DNA of 64,000 nucleotides from Leptodactylus fallax. Its lineage: Eukaryota; Chordata; Amphibia; Anura; Leptodactylidae. The stretch spans positions 655,370 to 719,369 of the forward strand of contig CAMRHE010000648.1 of NCBI GenBank assembly GCA_947044405.1, read 5' to 3'. Both the position numbers and the translations under genes were made by a program. Shown one piece after another: positions 1-12,211 of this stretch. The number at the start of each line of letters is the position of its first letter. Within the stretch, counting starts at the first letter, position 1. A model generated the notes under the pieces. It saw nothing but the letters and a program-made list of their open reading frames with translations, searched no databases and was not told the origin of the DNA.

Positions 1-2084
1 AATCCCTACAGATATCTCAGAATTGCTCTTAATTAGGTTGTGAATCTCGGCCTGTTTACTTAATATAGCCAGCTACTCCCTTCTGTGGGATGTGTGCATG
101 TTCAGCAAGGCAAACACACCACCCTTCATGAAAGAGAACGACTGTACAAACGGATCCTACGGAAAAAGTAGTTTGTATTTACAGTCTAGAAATATGAAGA
201 GTAAAGAATTTCCAAAGTAATAACACAGTAGATATTGACTTCTGACACTCCCACACACATGCACACCCAGCTAAGTGTGCCAACATTGGGAATTGGGAAA
301 GGGGAGAAAACTGCTGACAGAAAATGCTGGCGGTGGCTTATATCACCAAAAAACTAAGGATCAGGCATGCTGAAATCCAACACGGCCAACCCTTCTCTCT
401 TACAACATCTTTGTCGGAGGGAGAGACAGGAGGCACCTGATACACATTAGATGTATGTTGGCCAAGCCTGCTGACCATCTAAGGCTCCATTCACATCACA
501 TTTTTTACATCGCTTTAACTGATCCGTTTAACTGATGCAAAAAAATGGGTGCAAATGAAAAGTCATTCGATTACATACAAACCAATGTTAAAAAAAAAAC
601 AGCAAAGCTGTCCCAGACAAGACTTGGTTGTGTGAATATGGCTTAAGAGTGGCTGCCCCTCTAGTGGACTTTTCTTATCCATATATTACATGGCAGCTAC
701 AGTGGAAATGTCTTACCAGACGCAGTTTCCCCTGTGATAACAGATAGCTTGATAGGGATATGGAAAGCCATTGACTTCTAAGGGTTTGCCAAGGCACCTC
801 CTGCAAACTACTGATTTTGCCAACAGAAGCCAAAGTCACATGTAATGCACTGACTGGACAGGTCTGCCAGAGTGGAGCTGTTCTTAAGCTAGTCATACAC
901 ATGAATACTGCTGGAGCCTCGCCAAATAAGTCCCTTTTAATGACAGAAGGAGGTCAGATCAGGAGGACCACCAGTATGAGATCCATATGTCCTTACGAGG
1001 AATGTGGACTAGGGATGTCCTCGCGATGCAATCCCTTTAAATTTCCTGCCATCCAAATATCAAGGCCGATATCAGTCTATACAGTATATGAGATAAGCCA
1101 TTCCTTATGATTTGTAGACATGTAATGAGACAATAAGAAACTAGAGCAGATGCCACCCTTGTACGCACGCCTGCAAGTCTTTCAGCAATGCAGATTCCTC
1201 CTTCATGAAGGTTAAGAGGCAGATTTAGGAATTCACACATCATATCTTTAGTGTAGGAGACACTCCGTTCTGAGGGTGTTTTATCTAGCAGACAGTACAA
1301 GGGCACAGCAGAGAGGTCACTCACTGGCTACTTCTGAGAGCGTGGACTGGAAATCCAGATCCTTGTGGTGTTCAAAGCAGAAAGACACCTCAAAGACATG
1401 CTGAGCAGATTCTTATCACCCATCAGAGGAAAAGCGACATTACCAGCATACTAAAATAAAGTGCCACATTATGTACAATGTACAAGCATAAAATAAAAAA
1501 TACCGTATCTGCTTAAAGTGGACTAAAACCATCGGCCAAAGGTTCAGACAACCAAGACCATCACGCCAAAATGAACTAAAATGTGTGCTACTGCTTCGGC
1601 ATGACAATGGTGTACCAGTCAATCCTTACACCATCCACTTACTTTCATCTAAAGTGTACAGACACGTTTCTGGTGGCCATACACATTGCATGAATGTAGG
1701 CCAAAACCACCAATATCAGTGCATGATACCGACTATCTAATGTGCATGGAGTCCTCCCCTGACAGGTGATATCAGGTGAAGAGAAGGATCGGACGGTTGG
1801 ATTTCAATATTCCCCATCCTGTTGTCCTAAAATGGTCTGATGACAACCTAAGAGGTGTCTGATGGTAGTTTTTTCGATTCCTGTGGAAGATATATCCATG
1901 TATGGTCAAACAAGTACATGGCTTACAGCAATCCAGGTTTTCTTTCTAAAGCGGTCTTCATAAACCTTGCATGGTGGTACATGGGTACCCTATTAGTCCG
2001 TATTCTTTCTATGCCAGTCGTAATAAAGTCTGAGATGCACCTGAACTATTAAGAGGCTCCGGCCTTTTAGTAAATTCAGTGCAC

Positions 2085-2360
2085 TCCCTTGTGCTAGAAT
2101 TGTAATCTACGCCAGTCAAAAACTGGTGGAGATTTTAGGTACAACTCACACCAGCTTTCTGAGGGGAGTTATAATAAATTTGTAGGGCCAAGGTGTCCCT
2201 GCCTCGGCCAACCTTGCTTTCTGTCCACTTTAGTGAAAAGTGGAGCAAGGAACAGAACGAACCATGCGGAGCAAAATGTGCCATGCACCAAAGAAGTGCC
2301 ACATTAACACCCAAGTACACCAGAAGACAGGCGTAGATGGGTTAATAAATTCACCCCGAT
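2085..2360. repeat. Diverged MITE-like repeat of the 'AATAAATTTG/TTAATAAATTC' type
   Basis: The segment has TAATAAATTTG-like and GTTAATAAATTCACCCC motifs and an interior about unreactive low-substitution text (accaaagaagtgcc, ccagaagac) that recurs in form at 24357-24765 and 30484-30835. It looks like an old, short non-autonomous DNA element in the intron. Exact ends and target duplications are not visible. Confidence 0.35.
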
Positions 2361-5300
2361 ATGTACCGCTATATGGTACCTCTGTGATCACATACCTGAG
2401 CAACCTGACATCCGATAGATGTATATTATATTAAAATCCGCTTGCTTTTGCAATAAGTCAGAGGTACAGGGTTACATTTGGACCGCTAGTGTCCATGTGC
2501 TGTGTCTGTTTCCTACAAAACTGCCAATAGGGTGCTTGTATGCTTTAAGGACCAAGGCGAGTACATTCTCCATAGAATGATGCCAAATAGGTTACATAGC
2601 ACAACTGAAACAGCCTAAAATGTAACACGAACAAAAAAAAAACAAAACCTACTGATAAAAGGAATAAAGATTCTGTCACCCTAGGGAAAATCTGAGTGTC
2701 AGGCGAGGACATGAACACTGCTGCTGTTGTATTAGATGCCAAGGAACCCATATCTCCAATCTGGGGCTACATCTAATAGTTACTCTGCTTCTCTGTCTGT
2801 GCCAGCTATGCTCTTATGGAGAACATACCTGGTTCACCCCAAACTAGTGAGAGGCAATGGAAAGAGGTGTGTGCGTGCAAGTGTACTAGCTGCATTCATG
2901 AGTATGCAAATAATATGCATGTGATCATAGTATATGTACGCGCGATCTAGGAGTAGATTACAGATTTTACAGATTTTCATTTTTGCACGCTAATCTATAA
3001 TATACTTGTGATATACTGTTAATTATACATTTTTATTCTGCATGTGGTAGATAAAAACCTATGTAACCATCAAATATACAGTGGGGAGATTTACTTTATT
3101 TTGCACTAAAAAACTGTCCAACATGCCATTTATCAAGTATTTTAGACACATTTACGATTTGTATGAAAAGGAGCATCATATTCACATGAAAGGGAGTGGC
3201 TTATAGGGAAGTGGGCAAGGTCAAAGCTATGGTATTATTTGCCAAACTTTTGCCATATTTTTCTGGTGTAATCTATTCTAGGCCAACTAATAGAAGGTGT
3301 AATGTCAGACTAGAAAAACCAAAAATTATTCATCCAGCATCAAACACTATGATAAATCGGCAGAGTTTAACACGGTCTAGTCTAATTTTGCAGCGTCTAA
3401 CATTTATACAGCATTAAAGTACGTTCACACGCCATAATTTAGCGCCGATTTTGAGGCAGACTGCAAATTCTGCCTCTCAGAGCAGGCTGCTGAAAAAATA
3501 AGCGCCCTCCCCAATTTTGCGGCGGATTCTGCCTCAGAATCTGCAGCAGGAGCCAGTCCAATGATTAAGACCTTTCATCTGAGCTTAACCAGCAAGTAAA
3601 AGTCACAGCCCAAACCCGAAGAAGCAGGAAGACAAAAAGAATTTGAGACAGAAATCAGACACAAATTTGTCTTCAATTTGTGAACACCCCTTAAAGGGGT
3701 TGTGTATATGTGTATATATCATGTGTATGCATGATACTCACCTGTCCCAGCTTGGGTCGGTGGAAGTCCTCACTGCATGTGACCACTGAGGCCAAATAGT
3801 GGCCTCAGGAAAGGAAGTGACATCACCGCTTCTTTTCCTGTGACTGCTTTGGCTGCCGATTGGCCTCCGCAGTCATGTGCAGCGAGGGCTTCCACCGGTA
3901 CAAGCCCCGCTGCTCTGAATCGGACAGCAGCGCTGAACACCAGAGGCAGGAGAGTATGTTGGGTTTTTTTGTGTGTTTTTTTTTTTAAGGTTTCACCCTC
4001 TCTGACCTCCTGCGCAGGTACTGAAATTCCTGGAAAACCCTATTTAATAAATCTGCCCCAATGTATATAGGCAAAATACTAACCATCCAACTGATATTGT
4101 CTTTATTTCAAATATATTAGATGACAGTGATGTCATATTTTAACACGATTTACAGCCAACATCACAACACGATTTTGGCTAGCTTTTCCATGAGGCCTTG
4201 CCGTGAGACCCTAAACACGAATACATAGAAAAAGAGTGGAAGTGGAGAGGTGAGACATTCCCATGCTTGGATTAATATCCACATCTGGCATATCATCACA
4301 CGAGAGACCTTACCCCTAACAGGATGCAACAAATCCTGTGTCTGTCACCTGCCTCCCTCTGCCTGCAGGCTCCCGGTGAGATACACAGAACTGGACAAAC
4401 AAGTTTACAACTTTTTTTTTTTTTTTAAATATCTGACGCAGACAAAACCCAAGTCCTGAGATGGGAGCAAAACAACCCTCAAGGACTCTTCAAGTTATGC
4501 AAAGTAAAAACCCATCTTCAGAGACAAAATAACCCATTTAAGAGGCCTCCTTATCATTGGTTTATTTGCCTTTCTTCTTGAGAACATATTAACAAGCACA
4601 ATCCAGAGAGGCTCCATTGACAGCAGGGATCTGTGCCATAAACTACTATCATTATCCGACCATAAATCAGTCTTATCTCGCCCGCCTCACAGTTTCATTT
4701 TCTATCCAATTATTTCTCACTAGCTGTTCTGTTAACCCCAAACAAGGCCAGGAACAGAGCAAATACCAAACAAGAAGATAATGTCTACAAGAGATATGGC
4801 TTACCATGAACCAGGACCATCACAGATACTATCTTCTTGGTTGGGTATACACCTTCATAAACAACTCCACACAGTCTAAAGCTGACCATAAACATGGCTG
4901 TATTATAGATACATGTGGTGTTATATATGACAACCGTAGACTTCTAGGGGCTCGTAGTGCACCTCAATCATATGAACCAAAAACTGTCACATGTTGGTAT
5001 TCTCTACTAGAAACATACAAGACACCATAACATACAACTTACCCACTGGGTCCTTAAGGAGCCCAGGAAATGTAATAAAACAACAAAATAAGCTACTCAA
5101 CCTTATAATCCCTCTCTGTTCCAGCACTGTAGCTCTGGTCCTCCAAGACAAGTATGTTTACCTGGCTGCAGTGATGACTTGCCCGTATATATCCCATGTT
5201 ACTACTGCAGCGAATGAAGAGCTTCAGTGGTATACAGCACAAGATTACAGAGACAAGTGACTGACTGCGGCAGTCATGTGGGTATAAACTGGCAAGTAGC

Positions 5301-8300
5301 CAAGTATACAAAGACCGCCAGGGAGGACCAGAGTGAGGGTATTGGAGTGCCAGGGGATTGTATATAGCTTGTTTTATCACATTTCCAGGCTATGGCTACC
5401 TTTAACTCCTTGATCCAAGGATAGGCCATCAATGGAACAACCTTGGAAAATCCCTTTAAGCTGGAAGAATTTCCAGACCCGTAAACCAAATATTTACACC
5501 TAACACAGTACAGACAGATCCCACTGCTTTTAATCTGATGTGTAAGGATGCCATGGTAATAGACAGAGGTCAAATAAGACAGGACCTTCAACTCAATATG
5601 GGATATTTTTGACTCTCTGACAAATAGCTGGCGTAAACACATTTATACTGTGTAAATCCAACATTTACAGACCGCAAAATTCCCTTTCTATCCATTCAAA
5701 ACGATCAATCACCATAAAAGCAAAAAAAAAAAAAGGATTGGCCACAAATACCATCTTCAAGTACTATGCCTACTTTTTACCAACAAGTAAACTGGTGAAT
5801 ATTCTCATCATGAATCTTTTGTGTCTTTGACTTTCTACAGTTCTATGTCCAATCGCTGGAAGCTCACAAGTTCTATGACGGACAAAGGTTACATGTCCCG
5901 TAGCCAGAATTTCACACAACCAGCACCTTGTTGACTTAAACCCTGATACATTTTATTACATTGCTAAATCAAGCAAATTCTTCCTTACCTGTCTCAATAA
6001 CCACACCCAATAAAACTAGCTGATGCAAGCAAATAAACTGGAATGCATTCTCAGGTCTGAACTGAAGGAGTGCATGCCTTAAGGGCCAGCAAGCGTCCAG
6101 ATTTACAGGCGACAACATAGCAAATTCCTAGCCAGCGGAGGAAGCACTTTCCTCGTCAAACTGATCAATCATGGGTAGTAGAAAACGATCACGCGCCATC
6201 AGGTTCACCATAAAAGTTCTATTGATAAAACAATAATGTGAACATATGCACCAGTTATAAACTCAAAACACTCGCCATCGGTAATAGTGACCATGATATT
6301 GGCAACCTTATAAATCACAACGCGTTACGAGCTACAGACCAGCTTTATCTGACTGGGGGACTTTCTCAATACGTCTTCCCAATTGTGAAAAACGTAACTA
6401 TTTCGGAATCAAGGTGGCAATATGACTTGGCACACAGCGCCCTTGGATTCACATGCTGTAGATGTTACCACAACAGAAGTCATCAGACTCTGCAAAAGTT
6501 CATCCAGCAGAAATTTTTTGCCAGCAGTCCCAACCTTGCAAAAGTCACAAGCAGGATTACACAAACAGAAGCCGAATGACACGGTATAACAGTGTGTCTC
6601 TACTGAGTTGTGCTACTTTCATCTTACATTGTGCACACATGTCTACCCAACAAATGTCCCAGACAGCTGTACTCCACGATCCTCCCCCGGTCATGTGTCA
6701 TAACGTAACTACTTTACACAGCTGTCCTGCAAAGGACCCTTAAAAAATCAGAAAAATGTCTTCAGACCATCATAACAGATTTGCCACCTACATTGAGTCT
6801 TGATCGACGTGTTATGGTGCTGTCAGGTAACACTGCGTCCGTAAACCTGTAAAACCGCACATCCTATAACAAGTAATAATCAATAAATGTCATTGAAAAC
6901 TGTCAGGACAGCCCTGTGTGGGGTCTGCACTACATCATGTGACAGAGCCCTGAGATCATTGATCAGCATTTGTTATGGGCCTTAAATCGGCCCATGTAAG
7001 CAAGAGGACACACACATTTTATGCAGTTTTTGAAGCCAAAACCAGGAGTGGATTAGAAGAAAAGGGGGAGAAGTGCCACTTGTCTTTCATAGGTTCTCAT
7101 CTGTCTGAATTAGGCAATAAACGGAAATTTTATAGCTTCAGCAATAAAGGGCTAACAAAATGCATATTTGCCAAACTCAAACTATTCAATGTAAACTGCT
7201 CTACACTAACTATCTCTATGTAGATAGCACATAACTTTAATGGCCTAACCTTTAACGGTACATGCCAGTCAATGGGGGTCTGGCCTCTGAGACCCGACCA
7301 ATGATCACAAGAATGGGGGTCCTGTTCCCCTGTCCAAATACAGCAGTAGGCTAAGCCAAGCATCCACACACTGCCACTCCATAGAGAATGAATGGAGAGC
7401 AGTGTGAATGCTTGATCTGCTGCTCTACTCGGACACAGGAATAGTCCCCTCAACCATTGGTGGTCTCAGAGCCTGGACCCTTACCAATCACTAGGTTTTC
7501 CCCTACCTGTGGATTGAAGATAATACTAAGATGTGGGACTACCCCTTTAAAGTATCCACACACATTGGATGTCAGTTAACCATTCCTGTTGATTTCAGTG
7601 CGACCAGTTGACTAATGTGTATGGGCACCTGTAAAATTACCTATTAGGTCTCAGCCAATAAGTGAGGACCACCACTACCAGTTTTCTTAAATCCATTCCT
7701 TATTTTGACTTCAAAAACTGTATCAAAGGAAGATGAGTGAAAGTACCCTTATCTGGTTTGACGGGCGAAGTTCTTTCTTATATGTCCCCCCTCCCAATAC
7801 TTAAGGGGCTACTCTGTGAAAATCACAACTATTTCGGAATCAAGAAGGTGGCTAATATGACTTGGCACAGAACACATCTGGGATCACTACAGAAGTCATC
7901 GGTTCTTGGGGACTAAACTTTGACAAGAACATAAAATTGTCCAATATATTGACCCTATACTATCAAAAAGCAGAATTCCCATGGCATTTCCACTACAGAC
8001 ATTACAAGCTTAGCACACAGCCGCATCACAAGGCATAAATATCTGACTGGCGGAGGTCCGACTTGTGTGCCCCCACTGACTCCAAGACTAGCGGTTCCTT
8101 GTCCCGTCTGCAAATGCGACATGGTAGCACTACTTCAAGTATAGCCCTCGGACATATACATGTCTCCCATAGAATAGACTGGATCAAATGTTGCCATCCC
8201 TTTATTGAGTATACTGGGGCACCCCTAATCCTCAGCAGTCTGACCTACACCTATGAAACATTTATAAGATATGCTATCAATACGCCATAAATATTTGTGG

Positions 8301-8889
8301 TGGGGAATCCCTTTAAATAGAAATGACCATCCCATAAAAAATGTTTGCTGTCATAGTGAAATCCACATATGTGGTTTATAAGCAAATGGTCTGATTCAGT
8401 CTGTGGGATCTTGAGCACATCTTTTCATCTATGGCCACCTTAACCCTTATATACTGCTACGCTATATTAGCAAAGAGACTACAAGGCACTTGTTGATGTT
8501 CAGATTTTACTTAAAATAGTACAGAAAATCCTAAATTTAGTTAGATTATGTCATTTTGGCTGGCGGGTCCTCCCTGCAGTATTATCGTACTGTATACTGA
8601 CAGCACGGCGCACACATGGAGCTCAGGAGAATTAGTTCATGGCTGAATCACAACACAGACTGTTTATCCAACAAGAGCGTGCGTGAAATCCAGACGTGTA
8701 GTATACAAGGAATATGAGCGAAAAAACAACAATAGAAAGGAGAAATATCAGCGATGGAGCGCCCCCATCGAGTTATACGCTACAATTATCATGTGATCTA
8801 ATTGCGACCACTTATAGCGACAATTGTAATGACTTGCATTGATTGTTGTACCGTCAGACAGGCCCTATTGTGCTGGTCTCTGCACATTT

Positions 8890-9235
8890 TTATAGGCTAT
8901 GTTCACACGTGGCAGAAATGCCTGAACATCCATTTTATATGTCTGTATGGGATCATTTCTGCAGCATGTGACTGGAGCAGTTGCAGAATTTTCTGCTGCA
9001 TGTGTACATATCATATATATATTTGTTACAGATTTTGCTGCATTTTTTTTTTTGAGCCAAAGCCAAGAATGGTTACAAATGGAATGGGAAATATATAGGA
9101 AGTTCTTACACTTCTCTATACTGCTCAATCCTCTCCTGGCTTTGGCTAAAAAAAAAAAAAACGCAGCAAAATTTGCAAGAAAAAAAAAGAGCAGTTTTTC
9201 CGCAACGTGGGGCCTTAGTCTAAGGGTATTTTCAC
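8890..9235. repeat. Diverged MITE-like element with imperfect inverted ends
   Basis: The left side carries GTTCACACGTGGCAGAAA and the right side, read in reverse, carries CCCCACGTTGCGGAAA, an imperfect terminal inverted repeat. The interior has a second inverted pair around A/T-rich runs (9040-9060 and 9148-9190). The motif GTTCACAC recurs at the ends of other short elements in the window (23331, 44769 and 51349). Superfamily is not assigned. Confidence 0.4.
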
Positions 9236-10696
9236 ACAGGACCTGTCCACATCCGATTTTCCATTAAGGCACATCGGAAGTGGATTTGCCCAAAAGTCGC
9301 GGTAAATATCTTCAGTATAAATTAACACAGAAAACCGCCACTACAGGACAATTTGCACTATGTTTTTTAGCACAGATTTGTTTAAACCTTGTCCATTTTA
9401 TTGGTACTATACATATCGGATTAGCTGCCAGAAAGTCCAATGCGTGTACATCCCATGTGGACATACCTGTCAGGCACTAATGTTATAAAGAAATCACTTG
9501 TATCCAATGGCACTCATCGGATTGGACGGCGGATGGTCATACATTTGTCACACGTAAACACACCGTGACCTATGGACTCTCTATGGTGACCACTATCTTA
9601 AAAGCTGAAGGACATGTTGAATCAATAAGTGATAGATTATCACAACAGTGTGTGCACTTCATTGTATAGGGATTTACAAGCGGCACAGTCATTGTGCCAT
9701 CAAAATGGCTAAGAAGGTCAAGAACTGGACAATGTGGCCCGAACCAACGATTGTCCCTATGTTTTGGGGGTTTTTTTTTGGTTTTTTTTTTACTGAGAAA
9801 ACGAGGAAAGGACATACCCAAACAGATATCTATCACTGTATAAACCATATTTATTTATATAAATATAAACCAATTATTTATATGGATTGGAAATATTGTA
9901 GTCTTGCTTGGCTTTTCCCCATAGTAGAAGTACGATTGCGCTTGCATGTGCGCTCACTTCTCTGAAATCAAGAGACACAAGACCCTCTTCTGTGAGATGG
10001 GTGGGAGTCCAGTCAGCCATGTATTACATAGTCTATCCAAATTAACCCCTCCATTACTGTCGTTGACATTTCGTGTGAATTATTTCAAGTGACTTCATAT
10101 AACCAATAAATTAACCAAAATTTTAAAACAAGTCAAACACATTTTCCCGGTGATTCACAAACATTTCAACCAAATATGCCGATCAGTTTAGGACCACAAA
10201 CCTACTACGGTAAAATAAATAGTCAATAGGCAAATTGTCATCAAAAAAGACCAGCTGATGCCCCATCAGTGCCCACATAAGAAGATGGTCAATCACGCCA
10301 TAGATGTAGAAATAGTTATAGGTGAGATGTCAGATTCGCCACCATAGGATCATCCACCAACCTGAAGATATCCAACAGGTTTTTGACAACCCATATGAAT
10401 TGTGCCAAGGCCGTATACAGAATAATCCTATGATCAGCTGTCACATATGTCTGTATATAACAACCTAAAGCAACAAGTAAGACAATATATAGCCTGACGC
10501 GAGTGTGATCCTGGTGCATCCAGACATTACATGAACTTCTTGTGCAGGGGACAACCAGCGGGTAACATTGTGGGGATCAACCCAAGGTGTTGGGTAGCAT
10601 TCACTGCTATCTGGGTCCATTTATGGGTTTAGTGGGCCAGAGACAAGTGATCGCAGACCAATGTGAACAGGTACAACTAAAAATCAGTAGAGCCCA

Positions 10697-10774
10697 CCAG
10701 TCATGTTGTAGTGACAATGCAATGCATAGATCAGCAGTGGTGCAGATGAGTGGGCACCACTACATGACTGGTGT
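10697..10774. repeat. Short inverted repeat in intron 1
   Basis: CACCAGTCATGT near 10697 is matched in reverse complement by ACATGACTGGTG near 10763, and the matching continues imperfectly inward. It could form a hairpin. It may be a short MITE remnant; nothing else supports a function. Confidence 0.35.
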
Positions 10775-10970
10775 GCACATGATAGCATGTCACCCTGCTG
10801 TACTACATGCATGTGACTGTACATACATGTGACTGTAAATACAGCCCCCGGTGAGCTCCACAAATACCGCCCCCCCAGGATGAACAGGTTGCCCGATGTG
10901 CGCCCTGCAGCATTGTCCCTGCGCTCTCCCCTTTGTTATGGAAGTTTCCCCGGACACGCCTGGCAGACAT

Positions 10971-10977
10971 TCTCACC
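10971..10977 (-). other. mtss1: Splice donor of mtss1 coding exon 1
   Basis: On the minus strand the exon ends ATGAAG and the intron begins GTGAGA, close to the consensus AG|GTRAGT. The open frame continues past it for another 57 codons with no similarity to the IMD domain, which supports splicing here. Confidence 0.8.
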
Positions 10978-11048
10978 TTCATATCGTTCATGATGGTTTG
11001 GAAGAGTCCTCCCAGCGCGCTGCATTCCTTCTCCATGCCCGCGTCCAT
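10977..11048 (-). CDS. mtss1: First coding exon of MTSS1 (metastasis suppressor 1, I-BAR protein)
   Basis: The 24 codons starting at the ATG at 11046-11048 include the stretch EKECSALGGLFQTI followed by NDMK. From family knowledge, MTSS1 opens with a near-identical EKECSALGGLFQTI, and the paralogue MTSS2 has EKECGALGGLFQAI; the serine and the TI favour MTSS1. The family's N-terminus is the first helix of the IMD/I-BAR domain, which binds PI(4,5)P2-rich plasma membrane and bends it outward while linking to actin. The ATG context is ACCATGG, an optimal Kozak site. The codon AAG is followed at 10976-10975 by GT of GTGAGA, a good donor, so the exon ends in phase 0. The rest of the protein lies outside the window to the left. 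MTSS2 is the alternative identity. Confidence 0.85.
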
Positions 11049-11640
11049 GGTTCGTGCTCCTGCCCCGGGCAGAGCCCCGTCCGTCTCTCTCTCTCACAGC
11101 ACGTATCCGGTGTGCGGGCTCCTGCCAGCAGCAGACGACAGACAACCACTGATAATAAGACGAGCACAGCGCTCACACTGATCTCATGCCGCTGTAATGC
11201 ACTGGAGCGAGCGGGGAGGGGAGGAAGACCTGGCTTCGGGAATACGCAGTTTACGCAACGGCATAGGGCCCCCTAGCGGCCACACACGGACACCTAGGCC
11301 CTCCCCTACTCGTAGCCACGCCCTTCACCTTCCCATACTACCGTAAACCACGCCCGCCCACACATTCCCTCCTCTATAGATTGTCTCCTAGGAAGGAAAA
11401 ACGAAAGGGAGGGCTTTGGGGGTGACGTCATGCATCGGGGTGGGCGTGGTTTACCTAGCGACGTGGGCTTTTTTCTGTGCAAGTTGCCAGCTTTCCTTGA
11501 GAACGAAGGGCGGGGCAGTGTTCTGTGTACATGGGAGGGGTCCTGGCCACGCCCACAGGTGTGTGAGGACTCATTCACCTCGAGTGCTCGCTAGCCCAGG
11601 CTTGTCCTGTGAAGTGTGTCCTTGAAGGGAACAAGCAACA
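11049..11640 (-). promoter_or_regulatory. mtss1: CpG-rich promoter and 5' UTR region of mtss1
   Basis: The flanks are AT-rich, but this segment is rich in G+C and CpG and sits directly upstream of the coding start. It contains a perfect cAMP-response element (11423-11430), a GC box GGGCGGGGC (11508-11516) and at least four CCACGCCC or GGGCGTGG boxes (near 11317, 11350, 11440 and 11547), which are Sp/KLF-type sites. There is no clear TATA box, as expected for a CpG-island promoter with dispersed starts. The transcription start and any upstream non-coding exon cannot be placed from sequence alone. The island could also fire toward the plus strand. Confidence 0.65.
11423..11430. promoter_or_regulatory. 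Perfect palindromic CRE (TGACGTCA)
   Basis: The 8-bp consensus for CREB/ATF factors sits about 375 bp upstream of the mtss1 ATG, within the CpG-rich stretch and next to Sp/KLF-type boxes. Position and context favour a functional site, though a single 8-mer can occur by chance. Confidence 0.5.
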
Positions 11641-11866
11641 TGTGTCTGCCTTATAAGTGCTGAGATAATAGGGCATATTATCAGCTGTGTCTCAGGGACC
11701 TGTAAAACCTGTCATTAGGGCTCTGCTCACACTAGGGTTGTGGCCCACATCATGTTCCATGGGAAGTGAATGCTAAATGTATAACCTGTGGATATGCCAT
11801 CAATGCTTTAGGATATGTTCACACAACATCTTATGCTGCAGATTTTGGTATGTTTTTGTGCTGAAG

Positions 11867-12034
11867 CAGAGGCTTAACTTGAAGCTCTTGGGCCCCAGTG
11901 CAATATCTGTAATAGGGACCTAACTTACCATGTGCTATCTACAATGCTGGTGTCTTATGTTGTAGAGCAGCCCCCACAGGTTCCAGGGCCCAGTAGCGAT
12001 AGCTACCTCTGCACCCCCTATAGCTACACCCCTG
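11867..12034. mobile_element. Short hAT-like MITE (168 bp)
   Basis: The left end CAGAGGCTTAACTTGAAGCT and the right end, read in reverse, CAGGGGTGTAGCTATAGG are the kind of CAG-starting termini seen in hAT elements. The interior (GGGCCCCAGTGCAA, then CCAGGGCCCAGTAGC) is shared with the element at 21945-22120. The flanking 8-mers TGCTGAAG and CACCGAAG match at 5 of 8 positions, and all three differences fit decay of CpG in an original CGCCGAAG, so a mutated 8-bp target duplication is plausible. Confidence 0.55.
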
Positions 12035-12211
12035 CACCGAAGTACACATGAAAAGTAACAGTCTGGTTTGTTTCAATGGAATAGATGATAGAGATAGAGG
12101 TCAGGATTGCTTACCAATCTATACTTACGAAACGTAATGTGAATAGAATCACTAATGGTCGACCATTCTGAAAAGGGATTGTCTTCGGCTGGCCATACAC
12201 ATGTCTATCAC

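Larger units (their letters stand above)
1..10976 (-). other. mtss1: 5' part of intron 1 of the mtss1-like gene
   Basis: This stretch lies downstream (minus strand) of the splice donor that ends the first coding exon, so it should be the beginning of a long first intron. I see no second exon of the family in it. It holds diverged interspersed repeats: elements with GATTTATTAA-like ends (about 2085-2360 and 3065-3420), several one-ended TTAAAGGG termini (near 3690, 5455, 7550 and 8310), an element around 8890-9235, and A or T homopolymers near 585, 3980, 4410, 5720, 9040 and 9770. Large first introns are usual for MTSS1. The intron call rests on the exon call. Confidence 0.7.

Noticed and set aside
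5274..5642. 122-codon minus-strand frame in intron 1
   Set aside because: No domain or conserved motif; composition looks like random translation of AT-rich intronic DNA.
11306..11625. Open frames within the CpG island
   Set aside because: GC-rich sequence has few stops; no similarity to MTSS1 or another protein that I recognise.
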